In this document: piece after piece, positions 35,045 to 44,848 of the stretch
Layout of the letters: each line of letters opens with the position of its first letter
Position numbering within the stretch: position 1 is the stretch's first letter
Assembly: GCF_959029255.1 (NCBI RefSeq)
Contig: NZ_CAUFUE010000022.1
Coordinates: forward strand, 1-64,000
DNA: 64,000 bases
Reading direction: 5' to 3'
Origin: an uncultured Bacteroides sp.
GTDB taxonomy: Bacteria > Bacteroidota > Bacteroidia > Bacteroidales > Bacteroidaceae
Position numbers and translations under genes: made by a program
Notes under the pieces: generated by a model
Databases searched by the model: none
Seen by the model: only the letters and a program-made list of their open reading frames with translations
What the model was told of the DNA's origin: nothing

Positions 35045-36382
35045 ATGATTAATTTGAACATTGAAAAGACTTTAGGATTTATTTCCAAAGAGAATGTTTT
35101 CGCTTATGAGGCACAGGTTAAGGCTGCTCAGGAAGCATTGGAGAATGGGACAGGTAAAGGTAACGACTTCTTAGGCTGGTTGCATCTGCCCTCTTCCATC
35201 ACCAAGGAACACTTGGCTGACCTGAAAGCTACCGCACAAGTTTTGCGTGACAATTGCGAAGTTGTGATTGTTGCCGGCATCGGCGGAAGTTACCTCGGCG
35301 CGCGTGCCGTCATCGAGGCTTTGTCAAACAGCTTCACTTGGTTGCAGGACAAAAAGACTGCTCCCGTCATCTTGTATGCAGGACACAATATCGGTGAAGA
35401 TTATCTGTATGAGCTCACTGAATTCCTGAAAGACAAGAAATTCGGTGTCATCAATATCTCCAAATCAGGAACTACCACCGAAACCGCTTTGGCTTTCCGC
35501 CTGCTGAAGAAGCAATGCGAAGACCAGCGCGGCAAGGATATGGCAAAGAAGGTAATCGTTGCCATCACCGATGCGAAGAAGGGCGCTGCCCGCGTAACGG
35601 CTGACAATGAGGGTTACAAATCATTCATCATCCCCGACAATGTAGGCGGCCGTTTCTCTGTACTGACTCCGGTAGGTTTGCTGCCGATTGCAGTGGCAGG
35701 TTTCGACATCGACAAGTTGGTGGCAGGTGCAGTGGCTATGGAGAAGGCTTGCGGTGCTGATGTTCCGTTTGCTGAAAATCCGGCTGCTATCTATGCCGCT
35801 ACCCGCAACGAACTCTACAAGAGTGGAAAGAAGATTGAAATTCTTGTGAACTTCAATCCTAAATTGCACTATGTAAGCGAATGGTGGAAACAGCTTTACG
35901 GCGAATCGGAAGGTAAAGAAAACAAGGGTATCTTCCCTGCCGCCGTAGATTTCTCTACCGACTTGCACTCCATGGGACAATGGATTCAGGAAGGTGAACG
36001 TACTATCTACGAAACCGTTATCTCGGTAGAAAGCACTCAGCATAAGTTGCAAGTGCCCGGTGATGAAGCCAATCTGGACGGCTTGAACTTCCTTGCTGGC
36101 AAGCGCGTGGACGAGGTAAACAAGATGGCCGAACTGGGAACGCAATTGGCTCACGTAGACGGTGGGGTGCCCAACATGCGTATCGTTATCCCTGCACTGA
36201 ACGAAGAAAGCATCGGCGGTCTGCTGTATTTCTTTGAAAAGGCTTGCGGTATCAGCGGTTACATACTGGGTGTCAACCCGTTCAACCAACCGGGTGTAGA
36301 GGCTTATAAGAAGAACATGTTCGCATTGCTGAACAAGCCGGGATACGAAGAAGAATCCAAGGCTATCCAGGCAAGACTGTAA
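35045..36382 (+). CDS. pgi: Glucose-6-phosphate isomerase
   Basis: A 445-aa phosphoglucose isomerase with VVIVAGIGGSYLGARA near residue 75, the signature NISKSGTTTETALAF and the C-terminal FEKACGISGYILGVNPFNQPGVEAYK. It interconverts glucose 6-phosphate and fructose 6-phosphate in central metabolism. The short length is that of the bacterial type found in Bacteroides and Bacillus. Confidence 0.97.
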   Translation: MINLNIEKTLGFISKENVFAYEAQVKAAQEALENGTGKGNDFLGWLHLPSSITKEHLADLKATAQVLRDNCEVVIVAGIGGSYLGARAVIEALSNSFTWLQDKKTAPVILYAGHNIGEDYLYELTEFLKDKKFGVINISKSGTTTETALAFRLLKKQCEDQRGKDMAKKVIVAITDAKKGAARVTADNEGYKSFIIPDNVGGRFSVLTPVGLLPIAVAGFDIDKLVAGAVAMEKACGADVPFAENPAAIYAATRNELYKSGKKIEILVNFNPKLHYVSEWWKQLYGESEGKENKGIFPAAVDFSTDLHSMGQWIQEGERTIYETVISVESTQHKLQVPGDEANLDGLNFLAGKRVDEVNKMAELGTQLAHVDGGVPNMRIVIPALNEESIGGLLYFFEKACGISGYILGVNPFNQPGVEAYKKNMFALLNKPGYEEESKAIQARL

Positions 36383-36393
36383 TACATTCTTTC

Positions 36394-36476
36394 AAGGCGC
36401 GGATTACGCGAATTACATGGAATATGAGCGAGACAACATCTCCTTGAATCTGTGAAATCCGTGTTATCCGCGCCTT
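36394..36476. repeat. Inverted repeat of the GGATTAC type between pgi and the HAD gene
   Basis: Arms AAGGCGCGGAT (36394-36404) and ATCCGCGCCTT (36466-36476) are perfect, with weaker pairing inside (GGATTACGCG against CGTGTTATCC). It is a relative of the repeat at 30052-30120. Confidence 0.75.
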
Positions 36477-36515
36477 TTGTCGTATCTTTCGTAAAGTATA
36501 AAACTACAGGTATTT

Positions 36516-37256
36516 ATGTTTGAAGAATCTATCGCCCGCTATCTGGAAAAGCACGGGCATTCCAATATCCAGTTAAAAGCAGTTCTTTTTGATATGGACG
36601 GCGTACTGTTTAACTCTATGCCTTATCATGCCGACGCATGGCATAAAGTGATGGAGCGACATGGCCTGCACCTGAGCCGTGAAGAAGCTTACATGCATGA
36701 AGGACGGACGGGAGCTGCCACTATCAATATTGTTTATCAGCGTCAGTATGGCAAAGACGCCACTCCCGAAATGATAGAAAGCATTTATGCCGAGAAGAGT
36801 GCCGAATTCAATAAGAATCCTGAGCCGGAACGTATGCCGGGTGCCTGGGAGGTGTTGCAGAAGATAAAGGCGGCAGGCATCATTCCTGTTTTGGTAACCG
36901 GGTCGGGGCAACATTCCTTGCTCGGCCGTCTTGCCCATAACTTTCCCGGCATGTTTGTACGTGAACGTATGGTGACTGCTTTCGACGTGAAATATGGGAA
37001 ACCTCATCCTGAACCCTACTTGATGGGACTGGAGAAGGCCGGAGTAAAAGCCAATGAAGCCATTGTTGTGGAAAATGCCCCCATCGGCGTACAAGCCGGA
37101 GCGGCAGCGGGCATATTTACCGTTGCGGTCAATACCGGACCGATGGATGGACAAGTATTACTGGATGCAGGAGCCGACTTGCTTTTCCCATCCATGCAAG
37201 CTTTCTGCGATAATTGGGAGGAACTAACGAAGGAGAAGCCTGGTTTCAAGCTCTGA
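36516..37256 (+). CDS. HAD-superfamily sugar phosphatase/phosphoglucomutase-like protein
   Basis: A 246-aa HAD protein with motif I FDMDGVLFNSMP (D-x-D nucleophile and acid/base), motif II VTGSGQ, and motif IV VENAPIGVQAGAAAG; the cap helix region follows motif I as in beta-phosphoglucomutases. It acts on a phosphorylated sugar in the cytoplasm; the substrate is not evident. It stands alone after pgi. Next, 37257-37397 has no gene and a TAATTTCG box at about 37369-37376. Confidence 0.88.
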   Translation: MFEESIARYLEKHGHSNIQLKAVLFDMDGVLFNSMPYHADAWHKVMERHGLHLSREEAYMHEGRTGAATINIVYQRQYGKDATPEMIESIYAEKSAEFNKNPEPERMPGAWEVLQKIKAAGIIPVLVTGSGQHSLLGRLAHNFPGMFVRERMVTAFDVKYGKPHPEPYLMGLEKAGVKANEAIVVENAPIGVQAGAAAGIFTVAVNTGPMDGQVLLDAGADLLFPSMQAFCDNWEELTKEKPGFKL

Positions 37257-37397
37257 AACGAATGTTATTAATTTCTAATCAATCTATTCTAGCCCTTAAA
37301 CATACAAGCTATAATTAATATTAATAAACTTTTCTAATTTTTCCTTGCATACCTATAAATAAAATATTAATTTCGTATAAAGATAAGGTTATTCTTT

Positions 37398-38021
37398 ATG
37401 CTAGGCGAGAACAGAAATATTTCTGCCAGGTCTTTATTCATTAAATGTACGAAAATTAAGATGGAAGAAGGTTTTGCTTTAGGACAATTATATAAAGATT
37501 ATCAAACACCGTTTGTGAATTTCGCGAACTCCTACGTCAGAGATTGGATTGTTGCTGAAGATATTACCGAAGAAGCAATTATCTATTACTGGGAAAATAA
37601 AAGCAACCTTTCTGAAGTTTCCAATGTACCAGCATATATACTTGCCACAATTAAAAATAAAAGCCTGAACTACCTTCGCCATCTTCAAAAGCATGAAGAA
37701 TTTTCCGAACATATCCGGGAATACAATGAATGGGAACTCAATACACGCATTGCATCGCTGGAAGCTTGTGAACCTTATGAACTCCTATGCAAAGAGATAC
37801 AGGAGATTGTTCGTCAGACTTTAGACAAACTGCCCGAACGAACCCGGGAGATATTCATACTAAGCCGCTATAAAAATAAATCTTATAAAGAAATAGCGGA
37901 ATTAACCGGCATAACCACCAAAGGGGTAGATTTTCATATTGGCGTGGCGTTAAAAGCGCTCCAAAGCAACTTAAAAGATTATTTTCCCTTTTATCTCTGT
38001 TTTTTTCTCAATTTTCACTAG
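37398..38021 (+). CDS. ECF RNA polymerase sigma factor
   Basis: A sigma-70 family ECF factor of up to 207 aa: region 2 (VNFANSYVRDWIVAEDITEEAIIYYWENK) and region 4 (LDKLPERTREIFILSRYKNKSYKEIAELTGITTKGVDFHI). It pairs with the FecR anti-sigma factor 49 bp downstream and should drive the following susC-like operon when the transporter is loaded. A start at 37461 (186 aa) is also plausible, since the first 21 residues are not typical of the family. Confidence 0.92.
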   Translation: MLGENRNISARSLFIKCTKIKMEEGFALGQLYKDYQTPFVNFANSYVRDWIVAEDITEEAIIYYWENKSNLSEVSNVPAYILATIKNKSLNYLRHLQKHEEFSEHIREYNEWELNTRIASLEACEPYELLCKEIQEIVRQTLDKLPERTREIFILSRYKNKSYKEIAELTGITTKGVDFHIGVALKALQSNLKDYFPFYLCFFLNFH

Positions 38022-38037
38022 GAATGTCCATCCGTGA

Positions 38038-38059
38038 AGTGCCTATATAGAAAGGCACT
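38038..38059 (+). promoter_or_regulatory. Short hairpin between sigma and FecR genes
   Basis: AGTGCC (38038-38043) and GGCACT (38054-38059) form a 6-bp stem just before the FecR start; it could set the ratio of the two proteins. Confidence 0.4.
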
Positions 38060-38070
38060 AATAAAAAAGC

Positions 38071-39003
38071 ATGGATAAAGAGCTATTATATAATTTTTTT
38101 AAAGGAAATGTTTCAATAGAGGAAGGACTCAAAGTAAAAGCTTGGGTAGAGGCTTCCAAAGAAAACGAAAAAACCTTTTATGGAGAACGTAAAATATTCG
38201 ACGCACTCCAGTTGAATACGCCGCTTCTTGAAACAAAATCCCCCATCCCCCATTCACGAAAATCCGGAACACAATGGCTGAAAATAGCCGCCTTAATTAT
38301 CTTAACTTTAGTAGTCAGTTATATATACCGGGAGTTCACCACCAGACAAGAGACAGAAGCGATGAACATTGTATCTGTCCCTGCCGGACAACGCACCAAC
38401 ATTACCTTGCCTGACGGAACGAATGTATGGCTTAACACACGTACAACCTTAAAATATTCTACCGCTTTCAACAAGCGTGAACGCATTGTCCTTCTGGAAG
38501 GAGAAGCATTCTTTGATGTCAAGAAAAACAAAGACAAGCCTTTCATTGTCAAGACAAAAGCATATAATGTAGAAGCGCTCGGAACTGAGTTTAATGTAGA
38601 TGCATATCCTGAAACGACAAATTTTGAAGCGGTTCTGATGAATGGTAGCATCAAGGTTTCCTCACAGGTTCATCCTTCACAAAACGTTATTTTAAAGCCT
38701 GAACAAAAGATATCATTAGAAAACGGGCAACTTAAAGTGACACAAATAGATGATTACAATCCTTATCGCTGGAAAGAAGGCCTTATCTGTTTCCGTAACA
38801 CCGGTTTTTCCGACATCATAAAGACCTTTGAGAAATGCTACGGAATAAAAATCGTGATAGAAAATAAAAATACGCTGAAATACAGGTTCACCGGAAAGTT
38901 CCGCCAAGCAGATGGAATAGATTACATACTCCAGGTCATCCAGCAGAGTATAAACTTTAAATTTGAGAAAGATAACGAACAGCAAATCATCTATATCAAA
39001 TAA
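38071..39003 (+). CDS. FecR-family anti-sigma factor
   Basis: A 310-aa inner-membrane regulator: cytoplasmic N-terminal part (1-68), one membrane span (about 70-86, KIAALIILTLVVSYIY), periplasmic FecR domain (VPAGQRTNITLPDGTNVWLNTRTTLKY, GEAFFDVKKNKDKPFIVKT, VEALGTEFNVDAY) and a C-terminal DUF4974 domain. It receives the signal from the STN domain of the downstream SusC and controls the sigma factor encoded before it. Confidence 0.95.
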   Translation: MDKELLYNFFKGNVSIEEGLKVKAWVEASKENEKTFYGERKIFDALQLNTPLLETKSPIPHSRKSGTQWLKIAALIILTLVVSYIYREFTTRQETEAMNIVSVPAGQRTNITLPDGTNVWLNTRTTLKYSTAFNKRERIVLLEGEAFFDVKKNKDKPFIVKTKAYNVEALGTEFNVDAYPETTNFEAVLMNGSIKVSSQVHPSQNVILKPEQKISLENGQLKVTQIDDYNPYRWKEGLICFRNTGFSDIIKTFEKCYGIKIVIENKNTLKYRFTGKFRQADGIDYILQVIQQSINFKFEKDNEQQIIYIK

Positions 39004-39067
39004 AAATAGTATTAACCCTCTAAATAGAATGCCTATGATATAAAAGCCTTGTTAACCCGTAAAAAAA

Positions 39068-39101
39068 TATGCCGACAAGTGTTCCCGCACCTATCGGCAT
39101 A
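39068..39101 (+). promoter_or_regulatory. Hairpin in the leader of the second susC gene
   Basis: TATGCCGA (39068-39075) and TCGGCATA (39094-39101) form an 8-bp perfect stem 49 bp before the susC start. Terminator after fecR or attenuator for susC. Confidence 0.5.
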
Positions 39102-39149
39102 AGAAATTAACACAAAAAAATGTATTAACTTTAAAATCAATACAAAAGT

Positions 39150-42100
39150 ATGAAAAATAACACTTTTGAGAGGACTTATTATCCTAAAAGTCCCCAAATA
39201 AAACATTTTTTTAGAATTATGAGAATCACCGTATTCCTACTATTGACAAGTGTTTTCTGCTCTTTTGCCGGGAACACTTACTCCCAAAGCGCAAAAGTTA
39301 ACCTTAATATGAATAATGTAGAGTTGGAAAAAGTACTAAATGAAATAGAGAAACAAACCGACTACTTATTTATTTATAATAATCTGTTAGATATCCACAA
39401 AAAAGTTTCTGTAAAAGCAGAACAAAAGAACGTTTCAAAGGTATTAGACAATATATTGAAGAATACCGGCATCGAGTACCGGTTAGAAGGCTCCTACATC
39501 GTTTTAGGAGAGAAAAAAGTTGAGAAAAACGTAACAGAAGCTCTGCAACAGCGCAAGAAAATTACCGGAACAGTAGTAGACAAATCGGGAGAAAGCATCA
39601 TCGGCGCCAATATCAAAGTAGAAGGCACAGATAGAGGCACGATAACCGATATAGACGGAAACTTCTCTGTAGAGGTAAATCCACAGGATGTACTTATTGT
39701 GAGCTTCATCGGTTATAAAGAGATGAAAGTTACTGTAGGCAACCAGTCCAGCCTGCACATTGTGATGACAGAAGACACGGAATTGCTGGACGAGGTCGTT
39801 GTTATCGGTTACGGTACAACTTCTACCCGCAAAATGGCATCTGCCGTTACAGCAGTAAAAGGTGAAAAATTACAAGACTTACCTTTTAGTAGCGTAACCG
39901 CTTCTTTGGCAGGACGTGCAACCGGTGTCATTGTGGAGAGCAGTGGTGGTGAACCGGGTTCTACTCCATCCATCTCTATTCGTGGTGGCGGCGCTCCTAT
40001 CTATGTCATCGACGGAGTGATTTCTGATGCATGGGATTTCAACACATTAAACCCCAATGACATAGAAAGTCTTTCCATCTTGAAAGATGCTGCATCTCTG
40101 GCTGTTTACGGTTCAAGAGCTGCCAACGGTATTGTCATGGTGAAAACCAAACAGGGGGGAAAAGGAAAAACGTTGGTGACCTATACCTTCAACGCAGAGT
40201 TCAGCCAACCTACCAAGTTACTGGATAAGACACGTTCTTACGACTATGCTTATCACCAAAGACTGGCAGCGCTCAATGATGGCGTTGAGCCCAGCTTCAC
40301 TCCGGAAATTTTGGAAATCATCAAAAACCAGAGTGAGCCCTATCGCTATGCCGACACCGACTGGCTAGATGAAGGCTTGAAAAACTTTGCCCCGCAATAC
40401 AAACATTCAGTAGCCCTGAGTGGAAGTGGAGAAATGGTCAATTATTATCTTTCTTTAGGAATGTTGGATCAAGGTAGTATCTATACTTCAAATGCCCTGA
40501 ATTACGACCGTTATACTATTCGAAGCAATGTCAATACTACCTTTGACAAGATTGGTCTGAAGATCAGCCTGAATTTGAATGGCGCTTACGAGAAAAAACA
40601 ATATCCTGCATTCTCTGCAGCTAAAATATGGGAAAATCTCTACAACCAGTCCCCGCTGAATCCGGCATACAATGCAGACGGAACCTATACTGCAATAACC
40701 GATCATCCACTGGTACAAATGGACGAACGTTCAGGTTATGACAGAAACGACGGTAAATATATCAATACTCAGATTGCAGCCGACTGGACATTACCTTGGT
40801 TGAAAGAGCTGACCATCGGTGCAATGTTCAATTACCGCCTGAATGATTCCCACTTGAAAAAGTTTGCGACACAAGCCCCTCAATATAATGAAGATGGCAG
40901 TATATACCCCATTGCCAAACCTAGTTTAACAGAAAAAGGTTATTGGGGAGAAGCTTATAATTTTGAGTTAAGCGCTTCATACGTAAAGACTTTCGCTGAA
41001 AAGCACTCTATCGATGCAAAATTCGTTTGGACAGCATCGGAAGATGAAGGATACAATTTTGAAGCTGCACGCAAAGAGTTCTTATCAAGTGCAGTAGACC
41101 AACTGTTTGCCGGAGACGCCAATACACAAACAAATACCGGCAATTCATCCGAAGGTGGCCGTATGGGATTCGTAGGTCGTTTAAAATATGACTATATGAA
41201 CCGCTACATCATAGAGGGCAGTTTCCGCTATGATGGTTCCGACAACTTTGCACCGGGTCACCGTTGGGGATTCTTCCCGTCAGGAGCGGTAGCATGGGCA
41301 ATCAGCGAAGAACCATTCTTCAAAGACTGGGACCAGCATGTTATCAACTTATTAAAGGTTCGCGCATCCTACGGACAAACAGGTACGGAAAGTGGCGTAA
41401 ACCGCTTCGGATATCTTTCGACCTACAATATGGACGAAAAGAAGATTGTAATCGGAGGCAAGCTGCACTCTGGTTTTAGTGAAGGCAATCTCGTTTCTCC
41501 TGAGTTACTGAGCTGGTATCAGGTAAATTCTTTGAACTACGGTCTGGATATGGCCTTCTTCAACAACCGCCTGAAGGGAACTTTCGACTACTTCTATTAT
41601 GTAACGAAAGGTGGTTTGATGAGTCCTGCCGACCGCTACACCACCCCTCTGGGAAAAAATTTGCCGCAAATCAAATCAAACAGTGAACAGCGCCGCGAAG
41701 GTGTGGAACTGTCAATGCGTTGGGGAGACACTACACCTCGTAAATTCACATACGACGTAGGTTTCAACATGACATATTTCAACAATCTTTGGAAAGTAAA
41801 AGCTGACGAAGGACTGAATGACTTGAAAAACCCATATAAGCGCCAAACAGGACAGACTGATTACTACGGTTCAGCATACCTGGATAACGGGCTCTACCAG
41901 TCTATAGAGGATATTTTGAATTCCCCACGCAGACTGGGTTCTACTGTAACTGCATTGGGCGACATTGCTTATATGGACGTCAATGGTGATGGAAAGATAG
42001 ACGGCGAAGACTTTGTACGCATCGGTATGCCTACTAAGCCCCACTTCACCTACGGCCTTGACTTCTCGTTGAGTTATGAAGGCTTTAACCTGTCCGGATT

Positions 42101-42521
42101 GTTCTATGGAACCGGTAAGCGTTATATGGATTTGGGTGACCGCTACAAAAAAGGCGAATCTAAATATTTATATTATCAAAGCCAATTGGATTATTGGAGA
42201 CCGGACAATACAGGTGCCGACCTCCCACGAATATCAGTCAGCTCAGGTGTAAACGGTGGCAACAACTCGGCATCATCTACATTCTGGATAAGAAATGCTT
42301 CTTTCTTCCGATTGAAGAATTTGTCATTGAGCTATGATTTCAAATATAAGTTACTGAAAAAATGCGGATGGTTACAGATGTGTCGTGTAAATATTGCAGG
42401 CAGCAACCTGTTTACTCTCTCGGGAATTAAAGATTACTTTGATCCGGAAACCGCATCAACAAGTGGTGACGGCTATCCCGTACAACGAGTTTATTCAGTG
42501 GGTGTAACAGTAGGCTTTTAA
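39150..42521 (+). CDS. SusC-like TonB-dependent transporter with STN domain
   Basis: A 1123-aa outer-membrane transporter. Signal anchor about 25-45; STN signalling domain (about 48-125, KVNLNMNNVELEKVLNEIEKQTDYLF); carboxypeptidase-like domain (about 137-215); plug start DEVVVIGYGTTSTRKMASAV; beta-barrel to the aromatic end GVTVGF. The STN domain contacts a FecR protein, matching the sigma/FecR pair upstream. Its SusD partner begins 16 bp after it. The imported glycan is probably rich in alpha-galactose, judging from the GH27 gene. Confidence 0.95.
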   Translation: MKNNTFERTYYPKSPQIKHFFRIMRITVFLLLTSVFCSFAGNTYSQSAKVNLNMNNVELEKVLNEIEKQTDYLFIYNNLLDIHKKVSVKAEQKNVSKVLDNILKNTGIEYRLEGSYIVLGEKKVEKNVTEALQQRKKITGTVVDKSGESIIGANIKVEGTDRGTITDIDGNFSVEVNPQDVLIVSFIGYKEMKVTVGNQSSLHIVMTEDTELLDEVVVIGYGTTSTRKMASAVTAVKGEKLQDLPFSSVTASLAGRATGVIVESSGGEPGSTPSISIRGGGAPIYVIDGVISDAWDFNTLNPNDIESLSILKDAASLAVYGSRAANGIVMVKTKQGGKGKTLVTYTFNAEFSQPTKLLDKTRSYDYAYHQRLAALNDGVEPSFTPEILEIIKNQSEPYRYADTDWLDEGLKNFAPQYKHSVALSGSGEMVNYYLSLGMLDQGSIYTSNALNYDRYTIRSNVNTTFDKIGLKISLNLNGAYEKKQYPAFSAAKIWENLYNQSPLNPAYNADGTYTAITDHPLVQMDERSGYDRNDGKYINTQIAADWTLPWLKELTIGAMFNYRLNDSHLKKFATQAPQYNEDGSIYPIAKPSLTEKGYWGEAYNFELSASYVKTFAEKHSIDAKFVWTASEDEGYNFEAARKEFLSSAVDQLFAGDANTQTNTGNSSEGGRMGFVGRLKYDYMNRYIIEGSFRYDGSDNFAPGHRWGFFPSGAVAWAISEEPFFKDWDQHVINLLKVRASYGQTGTESGVNRFGYLSTYNMDEKKIVIGGKLHSGFSEGNLVSPELLSWYQVNSLNYGLDMAFFNNRLKGTFDYFYYVTKGGLMSPADRYTTPLGKNLPQIKSNSEQRREGVELSMRWGDTTPRKFTYDVGFNMTYFNNLWKVKADEGLNDLKNPYKRQTGQTDYYGSAYLDNGLYQSIEDILNSPRRLGSTVTALGDIAYMDVNGDGKIDGEDFVRIGMPTKPHFTYGLDFSLSYEGFNLSGLFYGTGKRYMDLGDRYKKGESKYLYYQSQLDYWRPDNTGADLPRISVSSGVNGGNNSASSTFWIRNASFFRLKNLSLSYDFKYKLLKKCGWLQMCRVNIAGSNLFTLSGIKDYFDPETASTSGDGYPVQRVYSVGVTVGF

Positions 42522-42537
42522 TTAAGGAGGAATAATT

Positions 42538-44229
42538 ATGAAAAAGATCAAGAATATATTAGCGACGATATTACTTGTCACGAGCCTTTTCTCATGCTCG
42601 GATATACTTGACAAGGGGCCATTGGATGTATACTCGGAAAACGACGTGTGGAATAATACCGACCTCACACAGGCATTTATATACTCTGCATTGAAGAATG
42701 CCACCGACTATATGATATGGAAAGACAACTGGACGGATAATGATGCCATCCTGGAATCTGGAACAGACGTAAATAGTGAACAAATAGACCGTTATTACAA
42801 TGCAGGATGGGGCTTTTACGGAGATATCCGCCGTTGTAACATGGTTTTGGCTAAAATGCCCAATGCACCTTTTACTGAAACAGAAAAAGCCAACTTCATA
42901 GCTCAGGCAAAGACGATACGCGCCATGATTTATTTCTCCCGCGCCCGTCTATTCGGTAAACTGATGCTTGTGAAAGAATTGGTAGATGTAGAAAGTGACA
43001 TGACCCTTTCACGCACTGCCACAGTGAAAGATACTTATGACTTCATATTAGACGACCTAAAAGAAGCTGCTCCCGACCTGCCGGTTGAGGCTGCTTCCGG
43101 AGCTCTATCTCGAGGAGTTGCCTACGCATTGTTGGGAGAAGTAGCTCTGCACGGTGCAGCCTATATAGAAAGTGGACAAGATGAGTATTATAGAATTGCA
43201 GCCAAAGCTTGTGAGGATTTGTTTGACTTGGGATATACTTTAGACACGGATTATAAAGGTATGTTTAATGATTATGATATATCTTTGCAATCAAACGAAA
43301 TAATCCTTGCCCAATGGAGGAGTGCTGAAAACACCAATTTCCAAGACACATGGATGCAAAGACTGGTTCCCAATATTTCTATGAGTAAATTGAAAAAGGA
43401 TCCGGCTGAGAAATATCCTTTAGCAGAAGAATGCGCCGGATGGCCTCAAATGTTTCCTTCAGTAGACCTGGCAAACGCATACTTGGCAATAGATAAAGAC
43501 GGAACAGCTAAAGAATGGGATCAAACATCTTATTACAAAGATTTCAAAGCCAACGGTGGTAGAGTATATGATGCTATTTATAAACATCGAGACAAACGTT
43601 TCGAAGCTTCTATCGTTTATGACTCTTGTACTTACTTTGCCAATAAAGTATTTCTTCGTGAGGGAGGTAATCTTTATTATGATTCTAAGACTGAAATCTG
43701 GGGTATGCCGGTATCAGGGTATATCTATAGAAAAGGCGTATATGAAGTAAAGCGACTGTTGAACGACCAACCATCCAATTATCACTACGTATTACTCCGT
43801 TTAGGACGCTCATATCTAAATTATGCGGAAATCAAACTACGCCAGGATGATAAAGATACAGCTATCAAGTATATCAATAAGACAAGAACCATTCATGGAG
43901 GATTACCGGAATTGCCACTTACCACTTCATTGGAAGAGACTTGGAAAGAATATAAGCGTGAACGCCGCGTAGAACTCCTGCATGAAGGCGATAGATACTG
44001 GAGTGTACTCCGTTGGGGTAAAGCAGACGGGCTGGAAGTAGTGCCGGAATTAACCGTAACACAAAAGTTCATGAAGATTGCACCGGACGGTAGGTCTTTT
44101 GAAATCGTAGACCTTCCTATCTACAAAGAGGATAATGTACGTAAGTTCACCAAGAAACGTTACCTCTTCCCTGTTCCACAGGGTGAACGAGATAACAATG
44201 GAAACTTAGACCAAAACGAAGGTTGGTAA
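42538..44229 (+). CDS. SusD-like outer-membrane glycan-binding lipoprotein
   Basis: A 563-aa RagB/SusD lipoprotein (lipobox LFSC, C20) with start CSDILDKGPLDVYSENDVWNN, helical TPR-like segments, and the C-terminal block RRVELLHEGDRYWSVLRWG. AGGAGG precedes the ATG. It forms the lid of the upstream SusC. Confidence 0.95.
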   Translation: MKKIKNILATILLVTSLFSCSDILDKGPLDVYSENDVWNNTDLTQAFIYSALKNATDYMIWKDNWTDNDAILESGTDVNSEQIDRYYNAGWGFYGDIRRCNMVLAKMPNAPFTETEKANFIAQAKTIRAMIYFSRARLFGKLMLVKELVDVESDMTLSRTATVKDTYDFILDDLKEAAPDLPVEAASGALSRGVAYALLGEVALHGAAYIESGQDEYYRIAAKACEDLFDLGYTLDTDYKGMFNDYDISLQSNEIILAQWRSAENTNFQDTWMQRLVPNISMSKLKKDPAEKYPLAEECAGWPQMFPSVDLANAYLAIDKDGTAKEWDQTSYYKDFKANGGRVYDAIYKHRDKRFEASIVYDSCTYFANKVFLREGGNLYYDSKTEIWGMPVSGYIYRKGVYEVKRLLNDQPSNYHYVLLRLGRSYLNYAEIKLRQDDKDTAIKYINKTRTIHGGLPELPLTTSLEETWKEYKRERRVELLHEGDRYWSVLRWGKADGLEVVPELTVTQKFMKIAPDGRSFEIVDLPIYKEDNVRKFTKKRYLFPVPQGERDNNGNLDQNEGW

Positions 44230-44275
44230 AAGATACGTAGAACATTTATTAATGAACCTTTAAAATATTACAAAT

Positions 44276-44734
44276 ATGAAGAAGCTTATAAATATAATTC
44301 TGATGTTCTTTCTGATGGGCATGGTTTCCTCATGCTTAAAGTCCGGACTGGATGATTTGGAGACCTATGGCGACTCTGAAATTACCAACCTGAACTTTGA
44401 ATATCGCTGGTGGAACGAAAGCACTAACCGGATGTCTGTTCAGACGCTGACTACCGATAAAAACATTGATAAAGACAAGCGCCTGATAACTTGCACATTG
44501 AAGGTTCCTGCCGCAAGTGGAAGTTTCCCGGAAGAAGTTCGTCAAAAGGTGTCTTTAAACAATCTGATTGCTTATATGGACCTCTCCAGTGCAGCCCGTA
44601 TTACACCGCTAAACGGGGCTCCCAAGTTGGGGTATGAAGCGGATTTTTCTGCCAAGGAGTTTAAATACCTGGTTATGGCAGCCGATGGCACAAAAAGCGA
44701 ATGGACCATACAAATTGTGGATTTAATAAAATAA
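44276..44734 (+). CDS. Small surface lipoprotein, DUF5018-like
   Basis: A 152-aa lipoprotein (lipobox VSSC, C20) of beta-rich composition, ending DGTKSEWTIQIVDLIK as in the DUF5018-related proteins that follow SusD genes in sigma-controlled PULs. It is likely a surface glycan-binding partner of the SusCD pair. The family call rests on size, position and the C-terminal pattern; no binding site can be read. Confidence 0.7.
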   Translation: MKKLINIILMFFLMGMVSSCLKSGLDDLETYGDSEITNLNFEYRWWNESTNRMSVQTLTTDKNIDKDKRLITCTLKVPAASGSFPEEVRQKVSLNNLIAYMDLSSAARITPLNGAPKLGYEADFSAKEFKYLVMAADGTKSEWTIQIVDLIK

Positions 44735-44736
44735 GT

Positions 44737-44767
44737 ATTATCTTTGGATATCCATATCATAGATAAT
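44737..44767 (+). terminator. Hairpin after the small lipoprotein gene
   Basis: ATTATCT (44737-44743) pairs with AGATAAT (44761-44767), followed by a run of A/T; the inner TTGGATATCCA also pairs. Weak terminator. Confidence 0.45.
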
Positions 44768-44783
44768 AATTAAAAAAGATAGA

Positions 44784-44816
44784 GAGGGAAGAGATTAAAA
44801 AAGGATGTCTTCCCTC
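44784..44816 (+). promoter_or_regulatory. Hairpin before the GH27 gene
   Basis: GAGGGAAGA (44784-44792) and TCTTCCCTC (44808-44816) form a 9-bp perfect stem 33 bp before the GH27 start; with the previous hairpin it may reduce readthrough into GH27. Confidence 0.45.
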
Positions 44817-44848
44817 ATCTATTATCAGCAGTATCAATAATAAAACCA

